Shown here in pieces: positions 44,950-56,039 of a stretch of DNA of 64,000 nucleotides. Both the position numbers and the translations under genes were made by a program. The stretch covers positions 2,496,617-2,560,616 of the forward strand of contig NC_021017.1 in assembly GCF_000210075.1 (NCBI RefSeq). The letters run 5' to 3'. Every line of letters begins with the position of its first letter. Position 1 is the first letter of the stretch. The DNA is from Bacteroides xylanisolvens XB1A. Its GTDB lineage: Bacteria > Bacteroidota > Bacteroidia > Bacteroidales > Bacteroidaceae. The notes under the pieces were generated by a model. That model saw only the letters and a program-made list of their open reading frames with translations, was not told the DNA's origin and made no database searches.

Positions 44950-47614
44950 ATGGCTCATATTTCAATTCGGTCCTATTTGTATTTATTGGGTACAACCCTA
45001 TTCTCATGTGCACCTCAAGAGCTAAAAACGCCATTTGAATTAAAATGTGAGAATATACCCGTTCCTGTAGGAGTAGATACTCAAACTCCCAGACTCTCCT
45101 GGAAACTTCCGCTGCTAGAGGAAGATAGTATCAACAGAGTTGAGATATGGCTATCAACAGACAGTACTCAATTATCAGGCAGACAGTCCGGTTATTGGAA
45201 CAAATCCATCATAGGAGCTCCTATAAGAGTCTCCTATGATGGACAACCCTTAGATTCATATACAACGTATTATTGGAAAATAGGCTATCAAACCTCTTCC
45301 AAACAGAAAACTACATTTTCTCCAATATCCTCCTTCACGACAGGATGTTTATCACCCGACAACTGGAAAGGGAAATGGATTACTGACAAACATGACATCA
45401 CATACCGTCCGGCACCCTATTATAGAAAGAGCTTCCAATTAGACAAAACAATCGAGCAAGCCTTACTCACTATTGCATCGGCAGGCCTGCATGAGCTCTC
45501 TGTCAACGGGCAACGGGCAGGAAATCATTTCCTGGACCCTATGTATACACATTTCGACAAACGTATACTATCAGTCACTCATGATGTTACGTCATTACTA
45601 TCTCTGGGTGAAAATGTAATAGGAGTACAACTGGGGAACGGCTGGTATAATCATCAATCCACAGCAGTATGGTTTTTCGACAAGGCTTCATGGAGAAACC
45701 GCCCTAAATTCACAGCACAACTCCATCTGCGTTACACAGATGGAACAACAGAATATCTGGGTACTGACTCAACCTGGCAAACAACTGACAGCCCGGTTAT
45801 TTTCAACAGCATCTATACAGCCGAGCATTATGATGCACAGAAAGAATTAGCAGGCTGGGACTCCCCCGGATTCAACGCTACCGGATGGTATCATGCACAA
45901 GAAACCGAATCGCCTACGGAAACGATCAAATCACAAGTTATGCATCCGATTCGTGAAACGGCCCGCTATACAGCAACTCAATGCAAAAAAATAAATGACA
46001 GCTGCTACGTCTATCATTTCCCCAAAAACATTGCAGGTGTCACCGAGCTAAAAGTGAAAGGGAAAAAAGGAACAAAACTGCGCCTGAAACATGGGGAACT
46101 TTTAGACAAAAACGGTATGGTAAACATGGCAAATATAGATTATCACTACCGGCCGACAGACGACAGCGATCCTTTTCAAACAGACATCGTCATACTTAGC
46201 GGAAAGCAAGATAGATTCATGCCCAAATTCAACTACAAAGGTTTTCAGTTTGTAGAAGTCTCATCATCTGCCCCTATTCAATTATCCGACGAAAATCTTA
46301 TTGCAGTAGAAATGCACAGTGATATTCCGGCCATCGGCTACTGGTCTTCGTCATCCGATCTGCTAAACAAAATATGGAAAGCCACTAACAGTTCCTATTT
46401 AGCCAACTTGTTCGGTTACCCGACTGACTGCCCTCAACGGGAAAAAAATGGCTGGACAGGAGACGCACATATTACCATAGAAACAGGATTATACAATTTC
46501 GATGGTATCTCTATATATGAGAAATGGATGAACGACTTTTGTGATGAACAAAAAGACAACGGAATCCTCCCATGTATCATCCCAACTTCTGTATGGGGCT
46601 ATGATTGGGCCAACGGGGTCGACTGGACGAGTGCTGTCGCCATTATCCCTTGGGAAATTTATCGATTTTACGGAGACACCACATTACTCCGCCGCATGTA
46701 CGGACCAATCAAAAAATATGTCTCCTATATAGAATCCATATCAACCAATCATCTTACAGACTGGGGACTGGGCGACTGGGTACCTGTACGCTCAAAAAGC
46801 AATATAACCTTGACTTCCTCTATCTATTATTATACGGACGTCTGTATTCTAGCCAAAGCAGCCAGACTTTTCGGATATGCCGAAGATGCCTCCTATTATA
46901 ACACGCTGGCACAAAAAATAAAAGAGGCTATCAACACCAGTTTTCTCAATAAGGAAACAGGAATATATGCAGAGGGAACACAGACAGAACTTGCCATGCC
47001 ATTATACTGGGGAATCGTTCCGGAAGAAGATAAAAAGAAAGTTGCTGCCAGACTACATGAATTGGTAGAAAAAGACGATTATCATCTGGACGTCGGTTTA
47101 TTAGGAAGCAAAGCCCTACTTTCCGCCATGTCAGATAACGGATATGCAGAAACAGCTTACAAAGTCGCATCACAAGACACCTATCCTTCCTGGGGGGTAC
47201 TGGATCAAACAAGGTGCTACAACTCTACATGAAAATTGGCGGACAGATGTCGTTATCGACAACTCATATAACCATATTATGTTCGGAGAAATAGGAGCAT
47301 GGCTATACAAAGGACTGGGAGGAATTCAGATAGATGAAAAACATCCCGGATTCAAGCATATTTTGCTAAAACCTTTCTTTCCGGCAGACATGAATGAACT
47401 TACCATACGCTATAATACTCCCTATGGCTGGTTAAATATCAACTGGGTTCGTCAAACTAATGACTGTATCCGTTATACAATCGATATTCCGGCAGGTACT
47501 TCTGCAACATTTGTTCCTTTTACAATGCCAGAACCCCAAAAATCGATAACTTTACAAGCCGGAAAACATTCACTTGAACTTGATTTTATTCACCAATTAA
47601 TCAATCAACGATAA
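44950..47614 (+). pseudogene. GH78 alpha-L-rhamnosidase, frameshifted at a G6 tract
   Basis: Read through one correction this is a ~888-aa lipoprotein rhamnosidase: leader ending LFSCAPQ, N-terminal beta domains (~25-420), and the GH78 catalytic barrel with YPTDCPQREKNGWTGDAHI (acid Glu in the CPQRE motif), WANGVDWTSA and GLGDWVPV. At 47192-47197 six Gs follow the T of TGG; five would keep the frame PSWG-YWIKQGATTLHENW. In this sequence the first frame stops at 47232, and the last ~130 residues are in the other frame to 47614. A slipped-strand mutation, phase variation or an assembly error are all possible. An in-frame ATG upstream at 44869 overlaps the symporter and is less likely. Confidence 0.88.
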
Positions 47615-47616
47615 CT

Positions 47617-48396
47617 ATGTACAAAAGAATCACCTTATTCACATTCATTTGCCTGCTCGCTTTAGCAGGAATAGCCCAAAATAAAGACACTTATACCATT
47701 TTATTATCCGGAGCATCTTTTGCCGAACCTAACAATAAGTGGTTTGAAATGGGATGTCGTGCCCTTCACGCCATCCCCATCAATCGGGCTGTAAGTGCAG
47801 AATCTATTGCTCACACTGCAAATAAAATGCTGGACGGCACTCTCTATACCCCGGAAGAGTTCGATAACATTGATGTATTCGTCTTGATGCAAGTACATGA
47901 AAAAGACGTATATAACGAAGCAAACTTAAAAGAGAACTACAAGGATTATAAAACTCCTTTTGATGCTTCCGACTATGCCATTTGCTATGATTATGTCATC
48001 AAGCGCTACATATCAGACTGTTATAACCAGAAATTCAATCCAAAATCCAGATATTACAACACTCCTTATGGGAAACCTGCTTCTATTGTCTTATGTACTC
48101 ATTGGCATGACAGTCGTCCGATATTCAACACTTCGGTCCGAAAACTGGCAGAAAAATGGGGATTCCCGGTAGTAGAATTCGACAGATACATCGGATTCTC
48201 CAAAAACCAGAAACATCCGGTTACAGGAAAACAATATAGCCTAATTTACACTGGGGATTCACAAGAGACTCATGGAGAAGTATTTGGATGGCATCCGCCA
48301 CATGGAGAACATTCATTTATTCAACAGCGCATGGCTGCAATCTTTGCCGATACGCTTCGTAAGATATTGCTTCCCAAAGAATATATTAATGAATAA
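47617..48396 (+). CDS. DUF5040-like SGNH-fold secreted protein
   Basis: A 259-aa protein with a signal peptide (~1-20, ending GIAQ) and an early strand-turn YTILLSGASFAEP (~27-39), the place of the SGNH nucleophile loop. It also has MQVHEKD (~91-97) and a late GWHPPHGEHSFIQQRMA with His residues. The fold and Bacteroides distribution fit DUF5040, a family I place near SGNH esterases. Deacylation of the glycan is possible. It begins 2 bases after the rhamnosidase stop. Confidence 0.6.
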   Translation: MYKRITLFTFICLLALAGIAQNKDTYTILLSGASFAEPNNKWFEMGCRALHAIPINRAVSAESIAHTANKMLDGTLYTPEEFDNIDVFVLMQVHEKDVYNEANLKENYKDYKTPFDASDYAICYDYVIKRYISDCYNQKFNPKSRYYNTPYGKPASIVLCTHWHDSRPIFNTSVRKLAEKWGFPVVEFDRYIGFSKNQKHPVTGKQYSLIYTGDSQETHGEVFGWHPPHGEHSFIQQRMAAIFADTLRKILLPKEYINE

Positions 48397-48414
48397 TCAC
48401 CAAATACTCATCGG

Positions 48415-50334
48415 ATGAAAAAACTTCTATCATTAACAGTTTGCTTGCTATTTGTCCTATCACAAATAATGGCACAGCTTTCCGTACCTTCTTTCTTTTC
48501 AGACCACATGGTGCTGCAACGTGAGAAGCCAATCAATATATGGGGAACTGCCAGTGCCGGTGAGCGAATTAGCGTAACATTAGGAAATGCTCAAAAGAGT
48601 ACCCGAACCGATAAAAATGGGAAATGGTCAGTCAGCCTACCTCCTATGCAAGCCGGTGGACCGTATACTCTAAATGTAAAAAGCCCCAAGCAGACTTTAT
48701 CATTTACAGATATTTTAATCGGTGAAGTATGGATCTGTAGCGGACAGTCAAATATGGAGTTTCGTCTGCGTAGCGCTAATCATGCTACCGAAGAAGTCGC
48801 AACTGCCAATTACCCTCAAATCCGTTCATTCAACGTAATTCAAGAAATGGGACACACTCCTAAAACCAACTTAAAAGGTAAATGGGAAGTATGTTCACCC
48901 GCCTCCGCTTCTAATTTTTCAGCTGTCGGCTATTTCTTTGCGCGTGAATTATACCAAAAACTCAATATTCCTATCGGATTCATTAATTCCTCGTGGGGTG
49001 GTACGGACATTGAGACCTGGATGAGTATGGAAGTGATAGATCATTTTCCAAAATATGAAAAATCATTAGCCCGTATGCGTTCTTCTGAATTCGAAGAATA
49101 CATCAAACACAGTGACAAAGTCAAAAAGGAATTTGAACAAGCCATCATAAATGAACCGGGAGAAAAAGAGAAATGGTATTCAGAAAACACCTCTACAGAA
49201 AACTGGAAAGAGCATATTGTTCCGTCATTATGGTCAAATGAAGAGTTATCCGGTATAGATGGAGTTGTATGGTTTACTTATCAGTTTTCCATACCGGCCA
49301 ACTGTTTAGGACAAGATGCAGAATTGAGTCTCGGCACTATCGACGACGATGACATCACCTGGATTAACGGACACGAAGTAGGACGTACGATAGGATATGA
49401 TCTGAAACGTCTATACAAGATCCCGGCAGAAGTATTAAAGGAGCAAAATACCGTCACTATTAAAATATCCGACCATCGTGGAGGAGGCGGACTATATGGC
49501 CCTAAAGATGAAGTATACCTGAAAGTTAACAACCGGATTTTCCCTTTGTGTGATAATTGGAAATATAAAGTAGCAGTATCGAGTGCACAATATGATTATG
49601 TAGAATACGGTCCTAACGCTTTTCCTTCTTTGCTATTCAACGCAATGATTCATCCGCTGGTAGGTCTGGGAATGAAAGGGGTGATCTGGTATCAGGGAGA
49701 AAACAATGCCGCTCGTGCCAACGAATACATTGATTTATTTCCGGCTTTAATTAAAGACTGGAGAAACAAATGGAATAACGAATTCCCATTCTATTGGGTT
49801 CAATTAGCCAGCTTCATGTCTCCGGCCAAGCAGCCTTCCGAGAGCCATTGGGCAAACCTGAGGGCTGCACAGTCGAAGACACTGGCCTTACCACATACAG
49901 GACAGGCCGTCATTATAGACATCGGGGAAGAAAATGACATACATCCCCGCAACAAACAAGATGTAGGTAAACGACTTGCTTTGCATGCTCTTCACAATGA
50001 TTACGGATATAACTCTATTGTTTGCACCGGCCCGATATTCCAGTCGGTAAAAAGAATTGGAGATACACTGGAGATCACCTTTGACGCTTGTGAAGAGCAA
50101 CTAGTAGCTCGTAATAAATATGGCTATTTATCAGGATTCGCCATTGCCGGCGCAGATGGAAAATACCAATGGGCACAGGCTAAAATCGAAAACAATAAAG
50201 TAATAGTATGGAATAAGGAAATACAGCAACCGATCTCTGTACGATATGCTTGGGGAGATAATCCCGATGATGCTAACTTATACAATGCAGCCGGTTTACC
50301 TGCTTCTCCATTCGAAGGACACATCAGCCTATAA
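48415..50334 (+). CDS. sialate O-acetylesterase-type carbohydrate esterase
   Basis: A 639-aa secreted protein (signal ~1-20) with an N-terminal Ig-like domain (FFSDHMVLQREKPINIWGTA), the SASA/SGNH nucleophile motif ICSGQSNMEF (~107-116) and an inserted beta-sandwich (~250-370, SLGTIDDDDITWINGHEVGRT) resembling GH2-type sugar-binding modules. The catalytic Asp/His pair is in GEENDIHPRNKQDVG. Proteins called sialate O-acetylesterases in plant-glycan loci usually deacetylate hemicellulose, so removing acetyl from the locus substrate is more likely than acting on sialic acid. Last gene of the locus, followed by a strong terminator. Confidence 0.9.
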   Translation: MKKLLSLTVCLLFVLSQIMAQLSVPSFFSDHMVLQREKPINIWGTASAGERISVTLGNAQKSTRTDKNGKWSVSLPPMQAGGPYTLNVKSPKQTLSFTDILIGEVWICSGQSNMEFRLRSANHATEEVATANYPQIRSFNVIQEMGHTPKTNLKGKWEVCSPASASNFSAVGYFFARELYQKLNIPIGFINSSWGGTDIETWMSMEVIDHFPKYEKSLARMRSSEFEEYIKHSDKVKKEFEQAIINEPGEKEKWYSENTSTENWKEHIVPSLWSNEELSGIDGVVWFTYQFSIPANCLGQDAELSLGTIDDDDITWINGHEVGRTIGYDLKRLYKIPAEVLKEQNTVTIKISDHRGGGGLYGPKDEVYLKVNNRIFPLCDNWKYKVAVSSAQYDYVEYGPNAFPSLLFNAMIHPLVGLGMKGVIWYQGENNAARANEYIDLFPALIKDWRNKWNNEFPFYWVQLASFMSPAKQPSESHWANLRAAQSKTLALPHTGQAVIIDIGEENDIHPRNKQDVGKRLALHALHNDYGYNSIVCTGPIFQSVKRIGDTLEITFDACEEQLVARNKYGYLSGFAIAGADGKYQWAQAKIENNKVIVWNKEIQQPISVRYAWGDNPDDANLYNAAGLPASPFEGHISL

Positions 50335-50355
50335 ACGGCATACGAAAAATAGAAA

Positions 50356-50400
50356 AAGAATACCGGAAATGAATGTATTATCATCATTTCCGGTATTCTT
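50356..50400 (+). terminator. terminator at the end of the polysaccharide locus
   Basis: AAGAATACCGGAAATGA (50356-50372) pairs perfectly with TCATTTCCGGTATTCTT (50384-50400) over an 11-base loop: a 17-bp stem. Confidence 0.9.
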
Positions 50401-50457
50401 CATATTTACAGTCCACTCCCTAATCGTCCAGAGACTATATTTTCTCTTTCTAGCGCG

Positions 50458-50487
50458 TTGTAATTTAAAGATTATCACGTATCTTTG
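50458..50487 (+). promoter_or_regulatory. promoter of the acetyltransferase-parE-coaD cluster
   Basis: TTG (50458-50460), 19-base spacer, TATCTTTG (50480-50487), 26 bases before the ATG at 50513. Confidence 0.6.
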
Positions 50488-50512
50488 CCTCCTCAAATCA
50501 TAAATACGAGAT

Positions 50513-51649
50513 ATGGCTATTACAATCAAGAAAGTCTCCACAAAGAGAGAGCTTAAGAAATTTATCCGTTTCAATTACAGAATGTACAAGGGCAACCCTT
50601 ACTCTGTGCCTGACCTCTATGACGACATGCTCAACACCTTCAACAAGAAGAAAAATGCAGCATTCGAATTCTGTGAAGCTGATTATTTCCTCGCATATCG
50701 GGACGATAAAATAGTAGGACGTGTAGCTGCAATTATCAATAACCAGGCAAACAAGAAGTGGGAATGTAAAAACGTTCGTTTCGGATGGATAGACTTCATC
50801 GACGATCCCGAAGTATCATCCGCACTTATCAAAACAGTGGAAGAATGGGGAAAAGAACGGGGTATGACTCATATTGCCGGTCCTCTCGGATTTACTGATT
50901 TCGATGCGGAAGGAATGCTGATCGAAGGATTCGACCAGCTTAGCACCATGGCCACTATCTACAACTACCCGTACTATCCAATACACATGGAAAAACTGGG
51001 CTTCGAGAAAGATGCCGACTGGGTGGAATACAAAATCTACATACCGGATGCTATTCCCGACAAACATAAGCGTATCTCCGAACTGATCCAACGAAAATAC
51101 AACCTTAAGATAAAGAAATATACTTCCGGAAGAAAGATAGCCAAAGACTATGGACAGAAGATTTTCGAACTGATGAACGAAGCATATAGTCCACTTTATG
51201 GTTATTCTCCGCTGACACAGCGGCAAATCGACCAATACGTGAAAATGTATCTGCCGATCCTTGACTTACGGATGGTTACACTGATTACTGATGCCAATGA
51301 TGAACTAGTCTGTGTAGGTATCTCTATGCCATCTCTCGCTGAAGCTTTACAGAAATCAAACGGACGTCTGTTGCCGCTCGGATGGTTCTATCTGTTAAAG
51401 GCATTATTCATGAAACGTCGTGCCAAAATGCTTGATCTGCTACTCGTTGCAGTGAAACCGGAATATCAAAATAAAGGTGTTAACGCTTTGTTATTTTCCG
51501 ATTTAATTCCAGTTTATCAAAAATTAGGTTTTATCTTTGCGGAAAGCAACCCCGAACTGGAACTGAATGGAAAAGTTCAGGCACAATGGGATTACTTTGA
51601 GACTCAACAACATAAGCGCCGCCGTGCGTTCATCAAAGAGATAAAATAA
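50513..51649 (+). CDS. GNAT-like acetyltransferase-domain protein, function unknown
   Basis: A 378-aa soluble protein. It has an N-terminal region with [21 protein letters not shown] (~14-34), a GNAT-like strand pair ([18 protein letters not shown], ~58-75), [18 protein letters not shown] (~119-136) and a late acetyl-CoA-loop-like stretch [20 protein letters not shown] (~305-325). The protein is conserved in Bacteroides as I remember it, annotated only as hypothetical or N-acetyltransferase. It is 10 bases upstream of parE and probably cotranscribed. Confidence 0.75.
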   Translation: MAITIKKVSTKRELKKFIRFNYRMYKGNPYSVPDLYDDMLNTFNKKKNAAFEFCEADYFLAYRDDKIVGRVAAIINNQANKKWECKNVRFGWIDFIDDPEVSSALIKTVEEWGKERGMTHIAGPLGFTDFDAEGMLIEGFDQLSTMATIYNYPYYPIHMEKLGFEKDADWVEYKIYIPDAIPDKHKRISELIQRKYNLKIKKYTSGRKIAKDYGQKIFELMNEAYSPLYGYSPLTQRQIDQYVKMYLPILDLRMVTLITDANDELVCVGISMPSLAEALQKSNGRLLPLGWFYLLKALFMKRRAKMLDLLLVAVKPEYQNKGVNALLFSDLIPVYQKLGFIFAESNPELELNGKVQAQWDYFETQQHKRRRAFIKEIK

Positions 51650-51659
51650 AAAAACAGCT

Positions 51660-53537
51660 ATGGAAGAGAACGAATTGATACCTGTAGACAACAACAATGC
51701 AGTAGAGTACACTGACGACAACATCCGCCACTTGAGTGACATGGAACATGTACGCACACGCCCCGGTATGTATATCGGAAGGCTGGGCGACGGTGCACAT
51801 GCCGAAGATGGAATCTATGTCCTCCTGAAAGAAGTAATTGACAACAGTATTGACGAGTTCAAAATGCAAGCCGGTAAGAAAATCGAGATTACCGTTGAAG
51901 AAAACCTTCGTGTCAGTGTACGCGACTACGGACGAGGCATCCCACAGGGAAAACTCATCGAGGCTGTCAGCATGCTGAATACCGGTGGTAAATACGACAG
52001 CAAGGCATTTAAGAAAAGTGTCGGACTGAATGGTGTCGGTGTGAAAGCCGTCAACGCTTTAAGCTCCCGTTTCGAGGTACGCAGTTACCGCGACGGCAAA
52101 GTGCGTATCGCCACTTTCTCAAAAGGAAACTTACTGACCGATGAGACAAAGAATACCGAAGAAGAAAACGGAACTTACATCTTCTTTGAACCGGATAATA
52201 CACTATTCCTGAATTACTGTTTCAAGCCCGAATTTATTGAGACAATGCTACGTAACTACACGTATCTCAATACGGGGCTTGCTATCATCTATAACGGACA
52301 CCGTATCTTGTCGCGCAACGGTCTGGTAGACCTTTTGAACGACAACATGACGGCAACCGGGCTTTACCCGATCATCCACCTGAAAGGGGAAGACATCGAA
52401 ATCGCCTTCACGCATACCGGACAATACGGAGAAGAATATTATTCTTTCGTCAACGGTCAGCATACTACCCAAGGTGGTACGCATCAAAGTGCCTTCAAAG
52501 AACACATTGCCCGTACCATCAAAGAGTTCTTCAACAAGAACATGGACTACACCGATATCCGTAATGGATTGGTTGCCGCCATTGCCGTCAATGTGGAAGA
52601 ACCGATCTTCGAAAGTCAGACGAAAACTAAACTGGGTTCTACCAATATGGTTCCCGGTGGCGTAACGGTCAATAAGTATGTAGGCGACTTTATCAAACAG
52701 GAAGTGGACAACTTCCTGCACAAGAATGCGGACATAGCCGAAGCAATTCAACAAAAGATACAAGAATCTGAAAAGGAGCGTAAAGCCATTGCAGGGGTAA
52801 CGAAACTTGCCCGTGAACGTGCCAAGAAAGCCAACCTGCACAACCGCAAACTACGTGACTGCCGCATACACCTCAACGATCCGAAAGGCAAAGGACTGGA
52901 GGAAGACTCCTGCATCTTTATCACCGAGGGAGACTCTGCAAGCGGTTCCATCACCAAAAGTCGTGATGTCAACACCCAAGCAGTATTCAGTCTCCGTGGT
53001 AAACCATTGAACTCTTTCGGACTGACCAAAAAAGTGGTTTACGAGAACGAGGAATTCAACCTGCTTCAAGCAGCCCTGAATATAGAAGATGGTATTGAAG
53101 GATTACGCTACAACAAAGTAATCGTAGCAACCGATGCCGATGTGGACGGTATGCACATCCGCCTGTTGCTGATTACTTTCTTCCTGCAATTCTTCCCTGA
53201 TCTCATCAAGAAAGGACATGTATATATCCTGCAGACGCCTTTGTTCCGTGTACGCAACAAGAAAAAGACAAATTACTGCTACAGCGAGGAAGAACGCATC
53301 AATGCTATCAATGAACTAGGACCGAATCCGGAGATCACCCGATTTAAAGGTTTGGGAGAAATCTCACCGGATGAGTTCAAACATTTCATTGGTAAAGATA
53401 TGCGTCTGGAGCAGGTGACACTGCGCAAAACGGATGCGGTAAAAGAACTACTCGAATTCTACATGGGCAAAAATACCATGGAACGACAGAACTTTATTAT
53501 AGACAATCTGGTTATAGAAGAAGACTTGGCATCATGA
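51660..53537 (+). CDS. parE: DNA topoisomerase IV subunit B
   Basis: A 625-aa type IIA topoisomerase B subunit. The GHKL ATPase domain has [10 protein letters not shown] (~57-66), GRGIP and [19 protein letters not shown] (~103-121). The transducer domain (~235-400) contains QTKTKLGS. The TOPRIM domain has EGDSASGS (Glu423) and the DxDxD acids Asp492/Asp494/Asp496, ending with RFKGLGE and the family C-terminal FIxxN. ParE-like length rather than GyrB. The A subunit is not in the window. The stop overlaps coaD by 4 bases. Confidence 0.92.
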   Translation: MEENELIPVDNNNAVEYTDDNIRHLSDMEHVRTRPGMYIGRLGDGAHAEDGIYVLLKEVIDNSIDEFKMQAGKKIEITVEENLRVSVRDYGRGIPQGKLIEAVSMLNTGGKYDSKAFKKSVGLNGVGVKAVNALSSRFEVRSYRDGKVRIATFSKGNLLTDETKNTEEENGTYIFFEPDNTLFLNYCFKPEFIETMLRNYTYLNTGLAIIYNGHRILSRNGLVDLLNDNMTATGLYPIIHLKGEDIEIAFTHTGQYGEEYYSFVNGQHTTQGGTHQSAFKEHIARTIKEFFNKNMDYTDIRNGLVAAIAVNVEEPIFESQTKTKLGSTNMVPGGVTVNKYVGDFIKQEVDNFLHKNADIAEAIQQKIQESEKERKAIAGVTKLARERAKKANLHNRKLRDCRIHLNDPKGKGLEEDSCIFITEGDSASGSITKSRDVNTQAVFSLRGKPLNSFGLTKKVVYENEEFNLLQAALNIEDGIEGLRYNKVIVATDADVDGMHIRLLLITFFLQFFPDLIKKGHVYILQTPLFRVRNKKKTNYCYSEEERINAINELGPNPEITRFKGLGEISPDEFKHFIGKDMRLEQVTLRKTDAVKELLEFYMGKNTMERQNFIIDNLVIEEDLAS

Positions 53538-53989
53538 GAAAAGCAATATTCCCGGGTACTTTTGACCCCTTCACCATCGGACATTATTCGGTAGTGGAAC
53601 GTGCACTCACCTTTATGGACGAAATCGTGATAGGAATCGGTATCAATGAGAACAAGAATACATACTTTCCCATTGAGAAAAGAGAGGAAATGATTCGGGA
53701 GCTTTACAAGGATGAGCCTCGTATAAAAGTGATGTCCTACGACTGTCTGACCATTGATTTTGCGCAGGAAGTAGGGGCCAGGTTTATTGTCCGCGGTATC
53801 CGTACAGTGAAAGATTTCGAGTATGAAGAAACGATTGCGGACATCAACCGCAAACTGGCAGGCATTGAAACCATCCTGCTCTTCACAGAACCGGAACTGA
53901 CTTGCGTCAGCTCGACGATTGTACGCGAATTATTGACTTATAATAAAGATATCAGCCAGTTTATTCCCAAAGGAATGAGGATAAGTTGA
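53534..53989 (+). CDS. coaD: phosphopantetheine adenylyltransferase
   Basis: A 151-aa enzyme of the fourth step of coenzyme A synthesis. It has the nucleotidyltransferase motif TxGH (Thr14 to His17 in [10 protein letters not shown]), [13 protein letters not shown] (~91-103) and the ISSTxxRE-type motif [10 protein letters not shown] (~131-140). Standard length. ATG overlaps the parE stop (ATGA), indicating coupled translation. Confidence 0.96.
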   Translation: MRKAIFPGTFDPFTIGHYSVVERALTFMDEIVIGIGINENKNTYFPIEKREEMIRELYKDEPRIKVMSYDCLTIDFAQEVGARFIVRGIRTVKDFEYEETIADINRKLAGIETILLFTEPELTCVSSTIVRELLTYNKDISQFIPKGMRIS

Positions 53990-54072
53990 AAGTTGAGAAT
54001 GGAGAGTTGAGAAGGATGCAGGCGTATCTGTACCCGGTTGTTAATACTCGGCTATTAATATAAAGTAAGATT

Positions 54073-55656
54073 ATGAATAAGATTAAAATATACGTCCTTT
54101 TGGCTTGCCTGTGGGCAGTATCAGCCTTACAGGCCCAAAATTTCGGTTCTGAAGCCATGCGCAAGCTACAAATGGCAGAGTTCGCAATCTCCCATTTCTA
54201 TGTAGACAAAGTAGATGAAGACAAGTTGGTGGAAGAAGCCATCATCAAGATGCTGGCACAACTCGACCCGCACTCTACTTACTCGGACGCAGAAGAAGTG
54301 AAGAAAATGAACGAACCTCTTCAAGGTAACTTCGAAGGTATTGGAGTTCAGTTTCAGATGATTGAAGATACCCTGTTAGTAGTGCAACCCGTCAGCAACG
54401 GACCTTCCGAAAAAGTCGGCATCCTTGCCGGTGACCGTATTGTTGCGGTCAATGACAGCGCCATTGCCGGAGTGAAAATGAGTACGGAAGATATTATGAA
54501 GCGTCTTCGTGGTCCGAAAGGTTCTAAAGTCAACCTGACTATCGTTCGTCGTGGCGTGCAAGATCCTTTATTGTTCACAGTGAAAAGAGATAAAATACCT
54601 ATCCTTAGCCTCGATGCTTCTTACATGATTCAGCCTAAAACAGGTTATATCCGCATCAACCGCTTCGGAGCAACCACTGCCGAAGAATTCAAGAAAGCAA
54701 TGACAAGCCTTCAGAAACAAGGTATGAAGGACCTGATTCTCGACCTGCAAGGAAACGGAGGAGGTTACCTGAATGCAGCCATCGACCTTGCCAACGAATT
54801 CCTGGGGCAAAAAGAATTGATTGTCTACACGGAAGGACGGACTGCCAAACGCAGTGATTTCTACGCCAAAGGAAACGGAGATTTCCGTAATGGACGCCTT
54901 ATCATCCTGGTAGATGAATATACGGCTTCCGCCAGCGAAATTGTCAGCGGTGCAGTGCAGGATTGGGATAGAGGAATTATCGTAGGACGCCGTTCTTTCG
55001 GCAAAGGATTGGTGCAACGTCCTATCGACCTGCCGGACGGTTCCATGATTCGTTTGACTATTGCGCGCTATTATACTCCATCGGGACGTTCCATCCAGAA
55101 ACCGTACGACAGTACTGTCGATTACAACAAGGATCTGATAGAACGTTTCAACCACGGTGAACTGATGAATGCTGACAGTATTCACTTCCCGGATTCACTG
55201 AAAGTACAAACCAAGAAGCTAGGACGCACTGTTTATGGCGGAGGGGGTATCATGCCGGATTATTTCGTACCTATCGATACTACTCTTTATACGGATTATC
55301 ACCGTAATCTGGTGGCTAAAGGAGCTGTGATTAAATTCACCATGCAGTTTATCGAAGGGCACCGGAAAGAGTTGAAAAACAAATACAAGAAATTCGAATC
55401 GTTTGATGAGAAGTTCGTCGTTGATGATAATATGCTCGCCACTTTAAAAGAAATAGGAGAGAAAGAAGGAGTGAAATTTAATGAAGAACAATATCAGAAG
55501 TCGCTCCCTCTCATCAAAACACAGCTTAAAGCACTGATAGCCCGTGACCTTTGGGATATGAACGAATATTTCCGGGTAATGAATACCACCAATGAGAGTA
55601 TACAAAAGGCGCTGGAGATACTGAATTCGGATGAGTATCAGAAGAAGCTGAAATAA
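54073..55656 (+). CDS. S41 family carboxyl-terminal processing protease
   Basis: A 527-aa secreted protease: signal peptide (~1-22), N-terminal helices (~25-85), PDZ domain (~85-170, GIGVQFQMIEDTLLVVQPV and LAGDRIVAVND) and S41 catalytic core. The dyad is Ser286 (EYTASASE) and Lys311 (SFGKGLVQ), with the same 25-residue spacing as in E. coli Prc. It trims or degrades periplasmic proteins. It lies 83 bases after coaD; the gap holds short GAGAGTTGAG-type direct repeats only. Confidence 0.95.
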   Translation: MNKIKIYVLLACLWAVSALQAQNFGSEAMRKLQMAEFAISHFYVDKVDEDKLVEEAIIKMLAQLDPHSTYSDAEEVKKMNEPLQGNFEGIGVQFQMIEDTLLVVQPVSNGPSEKVGILAGDRIVAVNDSAIAGVKMSTEDIMKRLRGPKGSKVNLTIVRRGVQDPLLFTVKRDKIPILSLDASYMIQPKTGYIRINRFGATTAEEFKKAMTSLQKQGMKDLILDLQGNGGGYLNAAIDLANEFLGQKELIVYTEGRTAKRSDFYAKGNGDFRNGRLIILVDEYTASASEIVSGAVQDWDRGIIVGRRSFGKGLVQRPIDLPDGSMIRLTIARYYTPSGRSIQKPYDSTVDYNKDLIERFNHGELMNADSIHFPDSLKVQTKKLGRTVYGGGGIMPDYFVPIDTTLYTDYHRNLVAKGAVIKFTMQFIEGHRKELKNKYKKFESFDEKFVVDDNMLATLKEIGEKEGVKFNEEQYQKSLPLIKTQLKALIARDLWDMNEYFRVMNTTNESIQKALEILNSDEYQKKLK

Positions 55657-55728
55657 GGTATTCAGTAAACAATCATAAGACATCATTTTTCAGTTCGGTG
55701 GACATATATACTCACTATAGTGAAAAAA

Positions 55729-55854
55729 TATCTATCATAAGTATCATTCATTTTGATACTCTTCTCATTATCAAAGAAATAAGTATGACAGATAGCTTTT
55801 AAAAAAGGTATCTATCATACTTTTACCAGCAAAAACAGGTTATCTATCATCTAC
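55729..55854 (+). repeat. dispersed direct and inverted copies of TATCTATCAT
   Basis: TATCTATCATA at 55729, its near-inverse AAGTATGACAGATA at 55781-55794, TATCTATCATACTT at 55809-55822 and TATCTATCAT at 55841. The middle two form a 14-bp inverted repeat with one mismatch. Spacing is irregular (52, 28 and 32 bases), unlike the neighbouring arrays. Confidence 0.75.
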
Positions 55855-55973
55855 AAAATAGCCGAATAAAGGCCCTATATGCATAAGATAGCTTGTTTTT
55901 GTTGAATAGTTTAATTCTCCCCTGCCCTATATCTATCAGATAGAACAAGGCGTATAAATACCTCAAACAAGCA

Positions 55974-56039
55974 GAGATAGTTTGCTTTTCTCCCTGATAT
56001 AGTTTATCTTTGTTACCGATATAGTTCATTCTTCATGGC
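55974..56039 (+). repeat. three 22-bp units beginning GATATAGTT
   Basis: Units start at 55974 (GAGATAGTT), 55996 and 56018 (GATATAGTT), 22 bases apart. A related AGATAGCTT at 55886 is exactly four periods upstream. Confidence 0.75.

Noticed and set aside
55729..55854. TATCTATCAT copies as part of the 22-bp family
   Set aside because: Copy spacing is 52, 28 and 32 bases, so they are listed as irregular inverted repeats instead.
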